From Legionella sp. (GTDB lineage Bacteria > Pseudomonadota > Gammaproteobacteria > Legionellales > Legionellaceae), in contig JAOATK010000008.1 of NCBI GenBank assembly GCA_030158115.1, forward strand, positions 1-64,000: a stretch of DNA of 64,000 nucleotides, read 5' to 3'. Both the position numbers and the translations under genes were made by a program. Below the pieces are notes generated by a model. The model saw only the letters and a program-made list of their open reading frames with translations, was not told the origin of the DNA and searched no databases. Below, piece by piece: positions 22,077 to 32,583 of the stretch. Positions within the stretch are counted from its first letter, which is position 1, and each line of letters starts with the position of its first letter.

Positions 22077-23440
22077 TGCATTTGGCTTAAAGGAGCCTGA
22101 AAGACATCTCCTGCTGCACTTTTCAATGCTTTTTCTATCGGCTCTCTTAAACTAGTCGCTGCATTTGGGTGCCCCTCTAGATAGGTTTTGGCCAACTTGT
22201 TGAGATCATGGTCTTGAGGATTTCTTTGTAGAGCCTGGGCAAGAGTATCTACTTTATCTTGTCGCATATGTTTGGTGAATTTTTTAAAATCTTTTTTTAC
22301 AGAATCTAAATCAGCTTCTGTCAACTTATCAAACCCGCCCTTTTCTTTAGCCTTTTGGCATGCAAGGATGCCATGAATATTAGATCGCGTATTAGCAATA
22401 GTACAATTATCACTTTTTTGATCTTTTTGCTTTATCGCATGAATAGGGGGCTGATTTTCAGTGATTTCATGAATTTTCGCCATTATCTCTGCATGTGATG
22501 CACCATTGGCATGTCCATTTATTGAGGCATTAATAAAATTCGCGTCTATTTTACCTAAATCATCGATTCGATAAATCTGTGTACCCTCTTCACTCGGAGA
22601 TTTTCCAAGACCGCGATTTGTTACCACCATATAACCTGATTTAGAGGGAGGATCATCAGGCACTACGGATAAACCCATAGCATGCCCAGCACAACTAAAA
22701 GGAATAGTTGTAATCTCCCCTTTCTGAATACGAGCAGCTATCTCTCTTCCCGCTGCTGGATCATTTTGTGAAGTACTTTGACTAAATGCTGCCGCTTTAT
22801 GAGAGAAATCAAAAGCTTGCGCTATTTTATCAAAGTGAGGATTATCAAGCTCATTTTTTGCGTAATTACTCACCGCATCTGCCATTATTTTATAGGTAGG
22901 AGCAATGTGACCAAATTGAGAAAAAGTCCCATCTTTAGCTGTCATCACAATGCCTAAGACTAACCCAAAATCTTTTACTGGATGAAGTTTCTCTGCAGGC
23001 AAATATTCTGGTGTAAAACCAAATTTTTTAGCAGCCTTACTGTCCAAAGCTATCTCAAAAGCCGCACTTTCAACAGGGCCAGCAACTGCACCAAAACTCA
23101 ATAATTGCTGCGCCAAATCAAATTTTTGCGTTTGAAACGCTTGCTGCAACGGACTTTGACCAGCAGAATTTCTGGCCAAATTTAAAGCTTCTTCTGTATT
23201 AGAAAAACCACTTTTCTTTGCTGCATCTAACCACTGAGATGGATCGAAATTTTTTCTTTGCCAAAATTCAAGTATCCAATTAAAAAATTGTTTGCGTTGC
23301 TCTGCTAGTTCCGCAAGAACTATTTCATCAAGTAAATTCTTTTGAGCCTCATCTCTTTTTTGGATAAAGACTAACTTATCATTATGATTGATAGCTGCTT
23401 GAACATCACCGAACAGTTTAAACGCTTCTTCCCTAGACAT
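22073..23440 (-). CDS. Ankyrin-repeat-like protein with uncharacterised C-terminal domain
   Basis: 455 aa; ankyrin-like AGQSPLQQAFQTQKFDLAQQLLSFGA; C-terminal CAGHAMGLSVV, GYMVVTNRGLGKSPSEEGTQIYRI and QKSDNCTIANTRSNIHGIL. Confidence 0.75.
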   Translation of the reverse strand: MSREEAFKLFGDVQAAINHNDKLVFIQKRDEAQKNLLDEIVLAELAEQRKQFFNWILEFWQRKNFDPSQWLDAAKKSGFSNTEEALNLARNSAGQSPLQQAFQTQKFDLAQQLLSFGAVAGPVESAAFEIALDSKAAKKFGFTPEYLPAEKLHPVKDFGLVLGIVMTAKDGTFSQFGHIAPTYKIMADAVSNYAKNELDNPHFDKIAQAFDFSHKAAAFSQSTSQNDPAAGREIAARIQKGEITTIPFSCAGHAMGLSVVPDDPPSKSGYMVVTNRGLGKSPSEEGTQIYRIDDLGKIDANFINASINGHANGASHAEIMAKIHEITENQPPIHAIKQKDQKSDNCTIANTRSNIHGILACQKAKEKGGFDKLTEADLDSVKKDFKKFTKHMRQDKVDTLAQALQRNPQDHDLNKLAKTYLEGHPNAATSLREPIEKALKSAAGDVFQAPLSQMQ

Positions 23441-23520
23441 AAATCACCATTGTGTTCTATCTCATTACGTTTAATATAGCACACAATTTAATCTGATTGG
23501 ACTTAAAAAGCGTATTTGAC

Positions 23521-24819
23521 TTAAATATGTTTCCCTGGATTTTCTAAGCTTAAAATCCCGGTATTAAAATCATAAGCAAAAATCTCTGCGTAACGACCCC
23601 AGTCAATCATGGTGCGCAACACACGTTCGGCCTCTTTTTCACTTAAATAATCTTCAAGCTTACTTAAGAAGCGCTCCTCAGAGACTCTATGCCCTACTTT
23701 GTCATCTAAAATACGCCGAATATACCGCGCTAAAGGGACTTTTTCTAAAAGTCGTTGGGCAAATAATTGCTTACGCTCTTGCAAATCGGCCTCGGAAAAT
23801 TGCTTACCTAAATCGCTTAATTGAATATCCCCTGCAGACACTTTAGCAAAACCTAAGATTTCTAAAGTTTCTAATATAGGGAACAGATCATCAATGTTCA
23901 TCATGAGCTCATCTGCCAGCTCGGGCAAATCAATACGCTCTTCAAACGAAGTCATTGTTTCAATTAAACCCGTTAATTCAGAAGGCTCCACCTCAGGCAA
24001 TCGATAACCTAAACCAATTTGTCGTTCTCGTTGAGCACGCTTTGCCTTTTCTTTGGGGCCTGTTGTCATTAAAGTATAAATTTTATCAACTAAGGCACGA
24101 AACTCTGGCGACTCAGAATCTCTAGGTTGTGGTAAAGTGACTGGTAATTCAGCTCGGATGTAACCAGGATCATTACCAAAAATAACTATTCTATCAGCCA
24201 AAGTTGCGGCCTCTTCAATGTTATGAGTCACTAATAAAATGCCATTTGTATTGGTTTTTTTCTCTTTCCATAATTCCAATAAATCTGACTTTAAGTTTTC
24301 GGCCGTTAACACATCCAAGGCAGAAAAAGGTTCATCCATTAATAACACATCGGGATTAATCACCAAAGCACGAGCAAAACCAACTCGTTGACGCATTCCT
24401 CCAGACAATTCTTTGGGAAAAGCCGATTCAAAACCATCCAGCCCAATGATGTCGATGGCTTCAATCGCTCGATGCCGACGCTCTTCACGCCCCACCCCTT
24501 GTGCTTCAAGCCCAAGCTCGACATTTTCTAAAACGGTCAACCATGGCATTAATGCAAAGGATTGAAAAACCATAGCAATGCCAGGGACAGGGCGAGTCAC
24601 TGGCTTGCCTCTATAAGTGACTGAGCCGCTAGTGGGTGGAATAAGTCCTGCAATAATTCGCAACAAGGTCGATTTACCTGAGCCTGACTTACCCAATAAG
24701 GCGACGATTTCGCCTTTTTCTAATTTAAAGTTAACATCCTCAAGCACCAACAAATCTTGGGTGGAGGCTTTTTTAAATGATTTTCGTAAGCTTTCTATGG
24801 CAATAATAGTTTCAGACAT
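23521..24819 (-). CDS. ABC transporter ATP-binding protein (NitT/TauT-like) with C-terminal AAA-associated domain
   Basis: Walker A GKSGSGKSTLLR, signature LSGGMRQRVGFARAL, Walker B VLLMDEPFSALD; about 150-residue C-terminal extension resembling AAA_assoc_C. Confidence 0.92.
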   Translation of the reverse strand: MSETIIAIESLRKSFKKASTQDLLVLEDVNFKLEKGEIVALLGKSGSGKSTLLRIIAGLIPPTSGSVTYRGKPVTRPVPGIAMVFQSFALMPWLTVLENVELGLEAQGVGREERRHRAIEAIDIIGLDGFESAFPKELSGGMRQRVGFARALVINPDVLLMDEPFSALDVLTAENLKSDLLELWKEKKTNTNGILLVTHNIEEAATLADRIVIFGNDPGYIRAELPVTLPQPRDSESPEFRALVDKIYTLMTTGPKEKAKRAQRERQIGLGYRLPEVEPSELTGLIETMTSFEERIDLPELADELMMNIDDLFPILETLEILGFAKVSAGDIQLSDLGKQFSEADLQERKQLFAQRLLEKVPLARYIRRILDDKVGHRVSEERFLSKLEDYLSEKEAERVLRTMIDWGRYAEIFAYDFNTGILSLENPGKHI

Positions 24820-24836
24820 AAGTGTCTCATTGATAA

Positions 24837-26576
24837 TTAATTGAAATTAAAACGTTCTTCCGCTAATCGATACAGCGGACGCCAAATAAGATGGTTAAAC
24901 GTCAATACATATAAACACATCATGGCTGTACCAAGTGCAATTTGAGGGAAATTCCCTGTTGCGGTACTGGCCTGGATATAAGCACCAAGCCCTGTTGCTT
25001 TTAAAGTCACATCACCCCAACTAACCCATTCCGCCACAATACTGGCGTTCCATGCGCCCCCAGCAGCAGTAATCGCGCCCGTAATATAAAAGGGGAAAAT
25101 TCCGGGTAAAGCCAGTCTTTTCCACCAAAGCCATCCTTTAAGCCCAAAGTTATCTGCAGCAAGATATAATTCCCGGGGAATCGTAGAGGCGCCGGCAATA
25201 ACATTAAATAAAATATACCATTGAGTGCCTAGAATCATCAGCGGTGTTACCCATATTTCTACATTTAAATGAAAGGCTACAATGGCAATGACAAATAAAG
25301 GATAAAATAAATTAGCAGGAAAGGCTGCAACAAATTGAATAACCGGTTGGATTTTTTGTGCCAAACGAGGCCGTAAACCAATCCATACGCCTAAAGGAAT
25401 CCAAATTAAAGAACTTAATATAATTAAAATAATAACCCGGCTGCCAGTTGCAGCTCCCAGCAAAAACACATGTAAAATATCGCCAACTTTTAGTTCAGCC
25501 AAAATAAAGCGTAATAAAAACCAGCTTCCACTAAAAACACAAAATAAGACTAAAGCACTCCAAAAACGATCCGTACGTCGCTGCTTTTTAAGGTCGACTT
25601 CTTTAATGGCTTTAGGTTCCCCAAGACGCAACCAACGCGCATTAACGAAATTATCTGCCAATATATTTAAAATCTCCGTTACTTGCTTCATTAACCGGCT
25701 ACGACGCATCCAATCAATTAACCAAGATTGATATTCTGAATCATCCGGTGATTGTTCTACTTTAAATTTTTCTGACCATGCAATTAAAGGGCGAAATAAA
25801 ATTTGATCATATAAAAAAATAACTACCATCATGGTCAAAATAGCATACCCCACTGCATGCAGGTCTCTTTGCTGGATTGCTACGGCAATATAAGAGCCCA
25901 CACCCGGCAATCTAATATTTTGATGAGCGACCGAAATGGCTTCAGATAACACGACGAAAAACCAACTTGCTGACATCGAAATCATCATATTCCATAATAA
26001 CCCCGACATAGAAAAAGGCACCTCCAATTTCCAAAAACGTTGCCACGCAGAAAGCTGAAACATAGCAGAAACTTCTTGTAAATCATGGGGCATTGTCTTT
26101 AATGATTGATAAAATCCAAACGTCATATTCCATACTTGCGCACAAAAAATTGCGAAAATGGAAGCACATTCAGGCCCTAAAAGGCTGTCTGGAAAAAGAT
26201 GAATAAAACCAGTCACGGTAATGGATAAAAAACTTAAAACAGGAATGGATTGTAAAATATCAATAGCAGGAATGATGACTTGTTCTGCGCGTCGGTTTTT
26301 TGCAGCCAGCAGCCCTATAGTAAAGGTAAATAAAATAGAGATAATCAAAGCAATAAACATGCGTGATACGGTTCGTAAGGCATAAAATGGAAGATTAGCA
26401 GGCGCTAAAGAAATAGGTATTTGATCACCTAATTGATAGGGAGTCGCCATTTGCGAGCCAGCCCAACCAAAAAAGAATAATACAGCAAAAATAAGAACAA
26501 GTAGCAATAAATCCCAACGATTTATAAATCGACCCACGCTATCAGGGTTAGTAAAGTAAAACTGACTGTTACGCAC
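24837..26576 (-). CDS. ABC transporter permease, two fused BPD-type permease domains
   Basis: 579 aa; two sets of TM helices with inner-membrane component patterns in each half (e.g. EVPFSMSGLLWNMMISMSASWFFVVLSEAIS and ALPGIFPFYITGAITAAGGAWNASIVAEW). Confidence 0.9.
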   Translation of the reverse strand: MRNSQFYFTNPDSVGRFINRWDLLLLVLIFAVLFFFGWAGSQMATPYQLGDQIPISLAPANLPFYALRTVSRMFIALIISILFTFTIGLLAAKNRRAEQVIIPAIDILQSIPVLSFLSITVTGFIHLFPDSLLGPECASIFAIFCAQVWNMTFGFYQSLKTMPHDLQEVSAMFQLSAWQRFWKLEVPFSMSGLLWNMMISMSASWFFVVLSEAISVAHQNIRLPGVGSYIAVAIQQRDLHAVGYAILTMMVVIFLYDQILFRPLIAWSEKFKVEQSPDDSEYQSWLIDWMRRSRLMKQVTEILNILADNFVNARWLRLGEPKAIKEVDLKKQRRTDRFWSALVLFCVFSGSWFLLRFILAELKVGDILHVFLLGAATGSRVIILIILSSLIWIPLGVWIGLRPRLAQKIQPVIQFVAAFPANLFYPLFVIAIVAFHLNVEIWVTPLMILGTQWYILFNVIAGASTIPRELYLAADNFGLKGWLWWKRLALPGIFPFYITGAITAAGGAWNASIVAEWVSWGDVTLKATGLGAYIQASTATGNFPQIALGTAMMCLYVLTFNHLIWRPLYRLAEERFNFN

Positions 26577-26739
26577 TATGCCCCCATATCATTTATCAAT
26601 AATAAGTCAATAAAATACCACAAATACAGTCTAATCGATAGATAGAGACCGCTGAATGAGGTCATCGTCACAGGGTTTTTTTATTGATAAAAAATGAGTA
26701 CACTGAATTATATGAATATTCCTGCGATCGAGAGTCTCT

Positions 26740-27231
26740 ATGAACAATAAATTTCTGTCACTAATTTTTACAATGTTATGCTTAAGTTTACAAATTAGCC
26801 ATGCAGGTCCTGAGCAAGCTCCCATGGCAGTTTGGGTTAATGAAGCCATTGTTGCAACCTATAGTTATAATTATAAAGATTATTTACAAGATCAAAAACA
26901 AATTGCCAAGTACTTCACAGCAAGCGGTTGGATGGCTTACACCAAAGCATTAAATGATTCTAAACTGCCTGATGCCGTACAAAAAAACCTTTATCAGGTT
27001 AGCGCCGTGGCCACACATCCCCCAATAATTACGCAGGTTGATCAAAACAACTGGAAAGCAAGCATGGAGCTTTTAGTTGTTTATCAAAATCCTCAATATC
27101 AACAAAAACAAACGCTGAATGTTACAATAGGGCTCGCTACTGCACCAGCAGGCCAGGGTGTCAGAGGTTATAGTATTACCAGCTTGCAATCTGCGGTAAT
27201 CAAACCATCTTGCCAATGCCCAATGCCCTAA
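26740..27231 (+). CDS. DotI/IcmL-like protein (soluble/secreted paralog)
   Basis: Signal peptide; VNEAIVATYSYNYKDYLQDQKQIAKYFTASGWMAYTKALNDSKLPDAVQKNLYQVSAVATHPPII matches the IcmL-like pattern as I recall it. Confidence 0.82.
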   Translation: MNNKFLSLIFTMLCLSLQISHAGPEQAPMAVWVNEAIVATYSYNYKDYLQDQKQIAKYFTASGWMAYTKALNDSKLPDAVQKNLYQVSAVATHPPIITQVDQNNWKASMELLVVYQNPQYQQKQTLNVTIGLATAPAGQGVRGYSITSLQSAVIKPSCQCPMP

Positions 27232-27268
27232 CCTAAGGGCAGCATAGCGCTACGCTCTGGATGACCTG

Positions 27269-27739
27269 CTACAAATTAAATAAACGCCAGACAATAAATC
27301 CTGCCTGAAAAACAAGCAAGATACTGATTAACAGTATAATAAACGTTAATTTCTTCGGCATGGTCACATCTAAAGCCGATTGTTCAGGATGGTTAGGATT
27401 ATAATACACATCTACTTCCTCACCCTCTTTAAAAGCCATCGCCGCTTTATAGGCGATATGCCGGGCATATTTACTATTAGGATTATTATGAGCTGTATCT
27501 AAAAACAAATACTCCCCCACCAGCTCTTTATCATACACCTGATAAGAATATTCAAGCTTAGGCCAAACACTGTGCCCTACCTTCATCAACTCACAAGATG
27601 TAATACGGCCCTTCACTTGCAACCAAGTGCGCGCTTGTGCCAAAGCCTGCCTTTGACGCCAAAAATGTCTTAATAGAACCAATAGGATGAATAACCATCC
27701 TAAATCTAAGATCCATCGCCATATATCAAACCAAATCAT
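27269..27739 (-). CDS. DUF3592-type membrane protein
   Basis: N- and C-terminal TM segments; KGRITSCEL...YSYQVYDKELVGEYLFL...GEEVDVYYNPNHPEQSAL. Confidence 0.82.
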   Translation of the reverse strand: MIWFDIWRWILDLGWLFILLVLLRHFWRQRQALAQARTWLQVKGRITSCELMKVGHSVWPKLEYSYQVYDKELVGEYLFLDTAHNNPNSKYARHIAYKAAMAFKEGEEVDVYYNPNHPEQSALDVTMPKKLTFIILLISILLVFQAGFIVWRLFNL

Positions 27740-27871
27740 TCCTTTATCCTAATGTAAGAAGCTGTCTCTCTAAACAGTATAGTGTGTTAAAAAAAATCTA
27801 GCATGAATCTCGCAAAATTAATCGCAATCGGTATAATCATCCCCATCATGATGACAAAAAGGATTCAAGCA

Positions 27872-28954
27872 ATGATTGCTAAAACCCCACTTCACCCAGC
27901 GCATCTAGCCTGTGGTGCTAAAATGGTTGATTTTCATGGATGGGAAATGCCACTGCATTATGGCTCCCAACTCAATGAGCATCACCATGTTCGTAACGAT
28001 GCAGGCATGTTTGATGTCTCACATATGACCGTTGTTGATGTTCTTGGTGCCGGAGGCCGTCAATTCTTACGTAAACTACTTACTAATGACGTTGACCAGC
28101 TAGAGCATAATGGAAAAGCATTATATAGCTGCATGTGCAATGAGCACGGTGGTATTATCGATGATCTCATTGTTTATCAACGTTCCTCAGACAATTATCG
28201 AGTTATTCTAAACTCCGCAACACGCGAAAATGATCTGGCTTGGATTCGCCAAAAAAGTGAGGGTTTTGCCGTAGGCTTACAAGAAAGAACTGAATTGGCA
28301 ATGATCGCGGTTCAAGGCCCTCAAGCCATCGCTAAAACATGCAAAATACTGAATCCTGCTCAGGTCGATGCCGTGTCTACTCTCACCCCTTTTGAATGTG
28401 TGGATGTTGATCAATGGTTCTTCGCACGCACAGGTTATACCGGTGAAGATGGCCTGGAAATTATTGTACCTCAAGCCCTTATAACAACCTTATGGACCGA
28501 TTTATTAAATGCCGGCATACAACCTTGTGGTTTAGCTGCTCGAGATACATTAAGACTTGAAGCCGGTATGATGCTTTATGGGCAAGACATGGATACAAGC
28601 ACCAGCCCATTAGAATCAGGGCTTGCCTGGACCATTAAATGGACCCCTGAAGAGCGTGATTTTATCGGTATGGGGGCATTATTTGCTCAAAAACAATTGG
28701 GAATTAAACTTAAGATGGTCGGCCTCACCCTATTGGATAAAGGCGTAATGCGACATGGGCAACGCGTTGTGGTCGAAGGTTATCCTGATGGCATTATCAC
28801 CAGCGGCAGTTATTCTCCCACATTAGAAAACTCCATCGCTTTGGCTCGTGTTCCCATAGAAACTGGCGATGAGGTGATGATTGATATTCGCGGCAAGTTA
28901 ATTCCCGCTAAAGTTGGTAAACCCCGTTTTATAAAACATGGGCAAGCGATTTAA
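27872..28954 (+). CDS. gcvT: Glycine cleavage system aminomethyltransferase (T protein)
   Basis: KTPLHPAHLACGAKMVDFHGWEMPLHYGSQLNEHHHVRNDAGMFDVSHM; ORF opens at 27803 but family start fits 27872. Confidence 0.96.
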   Translation: MIAKTPLHPAHLACGAKMVDFHGWEMPLHYGSQLNEHHHVRNDAGMFDVSHMTVVDVLGAGGRQFLRKLLTNDVDQLEHNGKALYSCMCNEHGGIIDDLIVYQRSSDNYRVILNSATRENDLAWIRQKSEGFAVGLQERTELAMIAVQGPQAIAKTCKILNPAQVDAVSTLTPFECVDVDQWFFARTGYTGEDGLEIIVPQALITTLWTDLLNAGIQPCGLAARDTLRLEAGMMLYGQDMDTSTSPLESGLAWTIKWTPEERDFIGMGALFAQKQLGIKLKMVGLTLLDKGVMRHGQRVVVEGYPDGIITSGSYSPTLENSIALARVPIETGDEVMIDIRGKLIPAKVGKPRFIKHGQAI

Positions 28955-28988
28955 AAAACAGAGCTGATTAAAATTAAGGATAACTAGA

Positions 28989-29366
28989 ATGAATCAATTA
29001 AAATTTACCTCCACCCATGAATGGTTAAGAGAAGAACAAAATGAAGTCACGGTAGGAATTACTGATCACGCACAGCAACTTTTAGGCGATATGGTTTTTG
29101 TTGAATTGCCTGAAATTGGAGATGAAGTCAACGTAGGTGATGAGCTCGGCGTTGTTGAATCAGTCAAAGCGGCATCTGATTTTTATGCGCCAATAAGTGG
29201 TGTAGTCACGGCTGTTAATAAAGACGTAGTTGAAAACCCTGCCCTGGTTAATACCGACCCCTACAGCGCAGGCTGGCTAGTTAAACTAAAACCCTATCAT
29301 GCTCATGAGCTTGAAAGCTTATTAAGCGCCGAACAATATCAAAATGAGACTGCTGAGGAACATTAA
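28989..29366 (+). CDS. gcvH: Glycine cleavage system H protein
   Basis: 125 aa; [36 protein letters not shown], lipoyl motif [13 protein letters not shown]. Confidence 0.97.
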   Translation: MNQLKFTSTHEWLREEQNEVTVGITDHAQQLLGDMVFVELPEIGDEVNVGDELGVVESVKAASDFYAPISGVVTAVNKDVVENPALVNTDPYSAGWLVKLKPYHAHELESLLSAEQYQNETAEEH

Positions 29367-29368
29367 TT

Positions 29369-30748
29369 ATGCCTTATATTCCACACACAGAGGAAGATAC
29401 CCAAGAAATGCTTCACGCCATTGGCGTGAAAGACACTCAGGCTTTATTTGATGAAATTCCAGCATCTTTGCAATATGCAGGTTTTCAAAATATGCCTGCT
29501 GGCATCAATGAAATGGACCTATTGAAAGAAGCGCAGCAACTAGCCAATACAAACCGTAATGGCATTTGCTTTTTAGGAGCTGGTTGCTATGAGCATCACA
29601 TTCCTGCTGCAGTCTGGGATATTACCTCCCGCGGTGAGTTTTTAACCGCCTATACCCCATACCAAGCTGAAGCCAGCCAAGGAACGCTGCAATTATTGTA
29701 TGAATTCCAAACCATGATTTGTGAATTAACCGGCATGGATGTCGCAAACGCATCCATGTACGATGGTGCGACTTCCATGGCAGAAGCTATTTTAATGGCC
29801 GTGAGAGTCAACAAACACAGTAAGACTAATCGCATCTTAGTTGCAGGGACAATCCACCCTCTTTATAGAGAAACAATTGACACTATTTTAACAAGTCAAC
29901 ATATTGAAATCATCACCTTACCCTTTGACGCTCAACAAGGGATCACGTCCTTATCGGCCTTAGATAGCTATACAGGTGAAGACATTACAGCCTTAGTGAT
30001 TGCCCAGCCTAATTTCTTTGGTTGCCTCGAGTCAGTGGATCAACTAAGTGATTGGGCGCATGCAAATAAAATCATTAGCATAGGCTGTGTTAATCCAGTT
30101 TCCCTAGCCTTAATCAAGCCACCCGGATTATGGGGTGAACATGGCGTGGACATAGCTTGTGGTGAAGGGCAACCTTTAGGTTCACCAATGGCATCGGGAG
30201 GTCCTTATTTTGGTTTTTTAAGTACTCGAATGGCTCACGTCCGGCAAATGCCCGGCCGCATTATTGGATGTACAGTAGATAAAGAAGGCAAACGAGGATT
30301 CTCTTTAACCCTACAGGCTCGCGAACAACACATTCGCCGCGCCAAAGCCACTTCAAACATTTGCACTAACCAGGGGTTATTGGTGACGGCAGCAGCCATT
30401 CACATGAGTCTTTTGGGAGCAGAAGGTCTACGCCAAGTAGCCAGCCAATGTCACCAAAATACACATGAATTAGTGGAAATGCTCACTCAAATTGATGGGG
30501 TAAGCCAAGTATTTAGCGCCCCCTATTTCCATGAGGCCTTACTCAAATTAAATAAACCCGTAGAGGATGTACTAAAGCAGTTAGCTCAGGCCGGAATTAC
30601 TGGCGGTTATGCTGTTGGTACTTTTTACCCTCAATTACAAGATACTTTGTTAGTTTGTGCTACAGAAATGCGTACTTTGGAAGATCTGAAATTGTATGCA
30701 AACACCTTAAAATCTATTCTGAGTGAACGAGGTGCCTCATGTTTGTAG
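29369..30748 (+). CDS. gcvPA: Glycine dehydrogenase (decarboxylating) subunit 1
   Basis: MPYIPHTEEDTQEML, FLGAGCYEHHIPAAV, GVDIACGEGQPLGSPMASGGPYFGFL. Confidence 0.96.
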   Translation: MPYIPHTEEDTQEMLHAIGVKDTQALFDEIPASLQYAGFQNMPAGINEMDLLKEAQQLANTNRNGICFLGAGCYEHHIPAAVWDITSRGEFLTAYTPYQAEASQGTLQLLYEFQTMICELTGMDVANASMYDGATSMAEAILMAVRVNKHSKTNRILVAGTIHPLYRETIDTILTSQHIEIITLPFDAQQGITSLSALDSYTGEDITALVIAQPNFFGCLESVDQLSDWAHANKIISIGCVNPVSLALIKPPGLWGEHGVDIACGEGQPLGSPMASGGPYFGFLSTRMAHVRQMPGRIIGCTVDKEGKRGFSLTLQAREQHIRRAKATSNICTNQGLLVTAAAIHMSLLGAEGLRQVASQCHQNTHELVEMLTQIDGVSQVFSAPYFHEALLKLNKPVEDVLKQLAQAGITGGYAVGTFYPQLQDTLLVCATEMRTLEDLKLYANTLKSILSERGASCL

Positions 30749-31047
30749 TTCAATTAACTTATCTAGTAGACGATACTGAAGTAGATAAATACTTAAGTGC
30801 GCATCGGGAGTTTCTTGATTATTACTACAAACAAGGTTTATTGGTGATGTCAGGACCGATGAAACCACGCACAGGGGGCATTATCATTGCAGCCACGAAT
30901 GATCGGGATTATTTAGAATCCATCTTTAAACAAGATCCCTATTATTTAGCTGATATTGCAAGTTATCAATTGATTGAATTCGTTCCAGTAAAACATTGCA
31001 ACGAACTCAAAGACCTTATTCAAAAAATGGAAGGCAAATTATGTTGA
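30739..31047 (+). CDS. YciI-family protein
   Basis: 102 aa; [61 protein letters not shown]. Overlaps gcvPA end by 10 nt and gcvPB start by 7 nt. Confidence 0.9.
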   Translation: MFVVQLTYLVDDTEVDKYLSAHREFLDYYYKQGLLVMSGPMKPRTGGIIIAATNDRDYLESIFKQDPYYLADIASYQLIEFVPVKHCNELKDLIQKMEGKLC

Positions 31048-32507
31048 TTTTTGAATTATCCCAAAAAAACCGCCAAGCCAGGGCACAAGCTCCCAAAATT
31101 TCGCATAGCAACTACGCAGTTCCTGAAGAGTTTCAGCGTAAAATGCCGCCTAGAATGCCTGCTTGCTCAGAGTTACAGGTCGTTCGTCATTTTACGCGTT
31201 TGTCCCATAAAAATTTTGCGATCGACAGTAATTTTTATCCTTTAGGCTCTTGCACGATGAAATACAATCCTCGTGGCGTGCATAAAGCCGCATCAATGCC
31301 TAATTTCTTGAATCGACATCCATTAGCGGCAGAACAAGACAGTCAAGGTGTCTTAGAGCCCTTGTATCATCTACAGGAAAAAATCGCGGAAATTACAGGG
31401 ATGGCCGGCGTTTCCTTAACCCCAATGGCCGGTTCACAAGGTGAATTTGCTGGGGTAGCAATGATCAAAGCCTACCATCAATCACGCGGTGATACGACGC
31501 GTGATGAAATGCTAATTCCTGATGCAGCACACGGAACTAATCCTGCCTCTGCAGCCATGTGTGGATTTAAAATCGTTGAGATTGCGACCGCAGCAGACGG
31601 TGACATTAATCTTGAAGAATTAAAAAATAAATTGGGTCCAAAAACTGCAGGGATTATGCTCACCAACCCCTCAACATTAGGGTTGTTTATGCGTCAAATA
31701 AAAGAAATTGCTGCCTTAGTTCATGAAGCTGGCGGTTTATTATATTATGATGGTGCGAATTTAAATGCGATTCTGGGTAAAGTAAGGCCTGGGGATATGG
31801 GTTTTGATGTCATGCATTTGAATCTGCATAAAACCTTTGCAACACCTCATGGTGGTGGCGGTCCGGGTGCAGGTCCCGTAGCAGTTGGAAAACGTCTTCT
31901 GCCTTTTATGCCTTTGCCAATCGTCAAAAAAACCGAATCAGGCTACCAATGGGCCACTCGACACGATTACCCTCATAGTATTGGCCGTTTATCTTGTTTT
32001 ATGGGTAATGCCGGTATTTTATTACGTGCTTATTTTTACATGTGCGTCTTAGGGAAAGAAGGTTTACTAAGAGTCTCCGAATATGCAACACTTAATGCGA
32101 ATTACTTACTTAAAGAATTAACTAAAGCAGGTTATACAGCAGCCTATCCAAGCCGCCGTGCTTCTCATGAATTTATCATTACTTTAAGTCCTGAGAAAAA
32201 AGCTTATGGCATTAACGCCATGGATCTGGCTAAGCGATTACTAGACTATGGAATTCATGCGCCAACCACTTACTTTCCTTTACTGGTCGCTGAATGTTTA
32301 CTGATTGAGCCAACTGAAACAGAAAGTAAACAAGAGCTGGATAATTTTGTTCAGGTTATGAAACGCATTAGAGAGGAAGCTATGGAAGATCCTAATCTTT
32401 TGAAAGAAGCGCCTCACACCCTGCCCGTGAAACGGTTGGATGATGTCAAAGCGGCACGTGAACTTAATTTAAATTATTTTGCGCATCAAGATATGCTGCG
32501 CAAGTAG
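31041..32507 (+). CDS. gcvPB: Glycine dehydrogenase (decarboxylating) subunit 2
   Basis: [19 protein letters not shown] at 31041; [33 protein letters not shown]-lysine motif. Track start 30996 is upstream in YciI. Confidence 0.96.
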   Translation: MLIFELSQKNRQARAQAPKISHSNYAVPEEFQRKMPPRMPACSELQVVRHFTRLSHKNFAIDSNFYPLGSCTMKYNPRGVHKAASMPNFLNRHPLAAEQDSQGVLEPLYHLQEKIAEITGMAGVSLTPMAGSQGEFAGVAMIKAYHQSRGDTTRDEMLIPDAAHGTNPASAAMCGFKIVEIATAADGDINLEELKNKLGPKTAGIMLTNPSTLGLFMRQIKEIAALVHEAGGLLYYDGANLNAILGKVRPGDMGFDVMHLNLHKTFATPHGGGGPGAGPVAVGKRLLPFMPLPIVKKTESGYQWATRHDYPHSIGRLSCFMGNAGILLRAYFYMCVLGKEGLLRVSEYATLNANYLLKELTKAGYTAAYPSRRASHEFIITLSPEKKAYGINAMDLAKRLLDYGIHAPTTYFPLLVAECLLIEPTETESKQELDNFVQVMKRIREEAMEDPNLLKEAPHTLPVKRLDDVKAARELNLNYFAHQDMLRK

Positions 32508-32565
32508 CCTCCTTACAGCGCACCCTACGTCATCCAGAGCGTAGGGTGTACTTCATCCAGGCTAC
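32504..32565. repeat. Nested REP-like hairpin between gcvPB and kdsB
   Basis: Outer GTAGCCT (32504-32510)/AGGCTAC (32559-32565); inner CACCCTACG (32521-32529)/CGTAGGGTG (32540-32548). Confidence 0.75.
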
Positions 32566-32583
32566 TTTACAAGGTAGATTCCC

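Noticed and set aside
27740-27871. Glycine riboswitch upstream of gcvT
   Set aside because: The gap between the divergent DUF3592 gene and gcvT is short and shows no tandem glycine aptamer-like structure.
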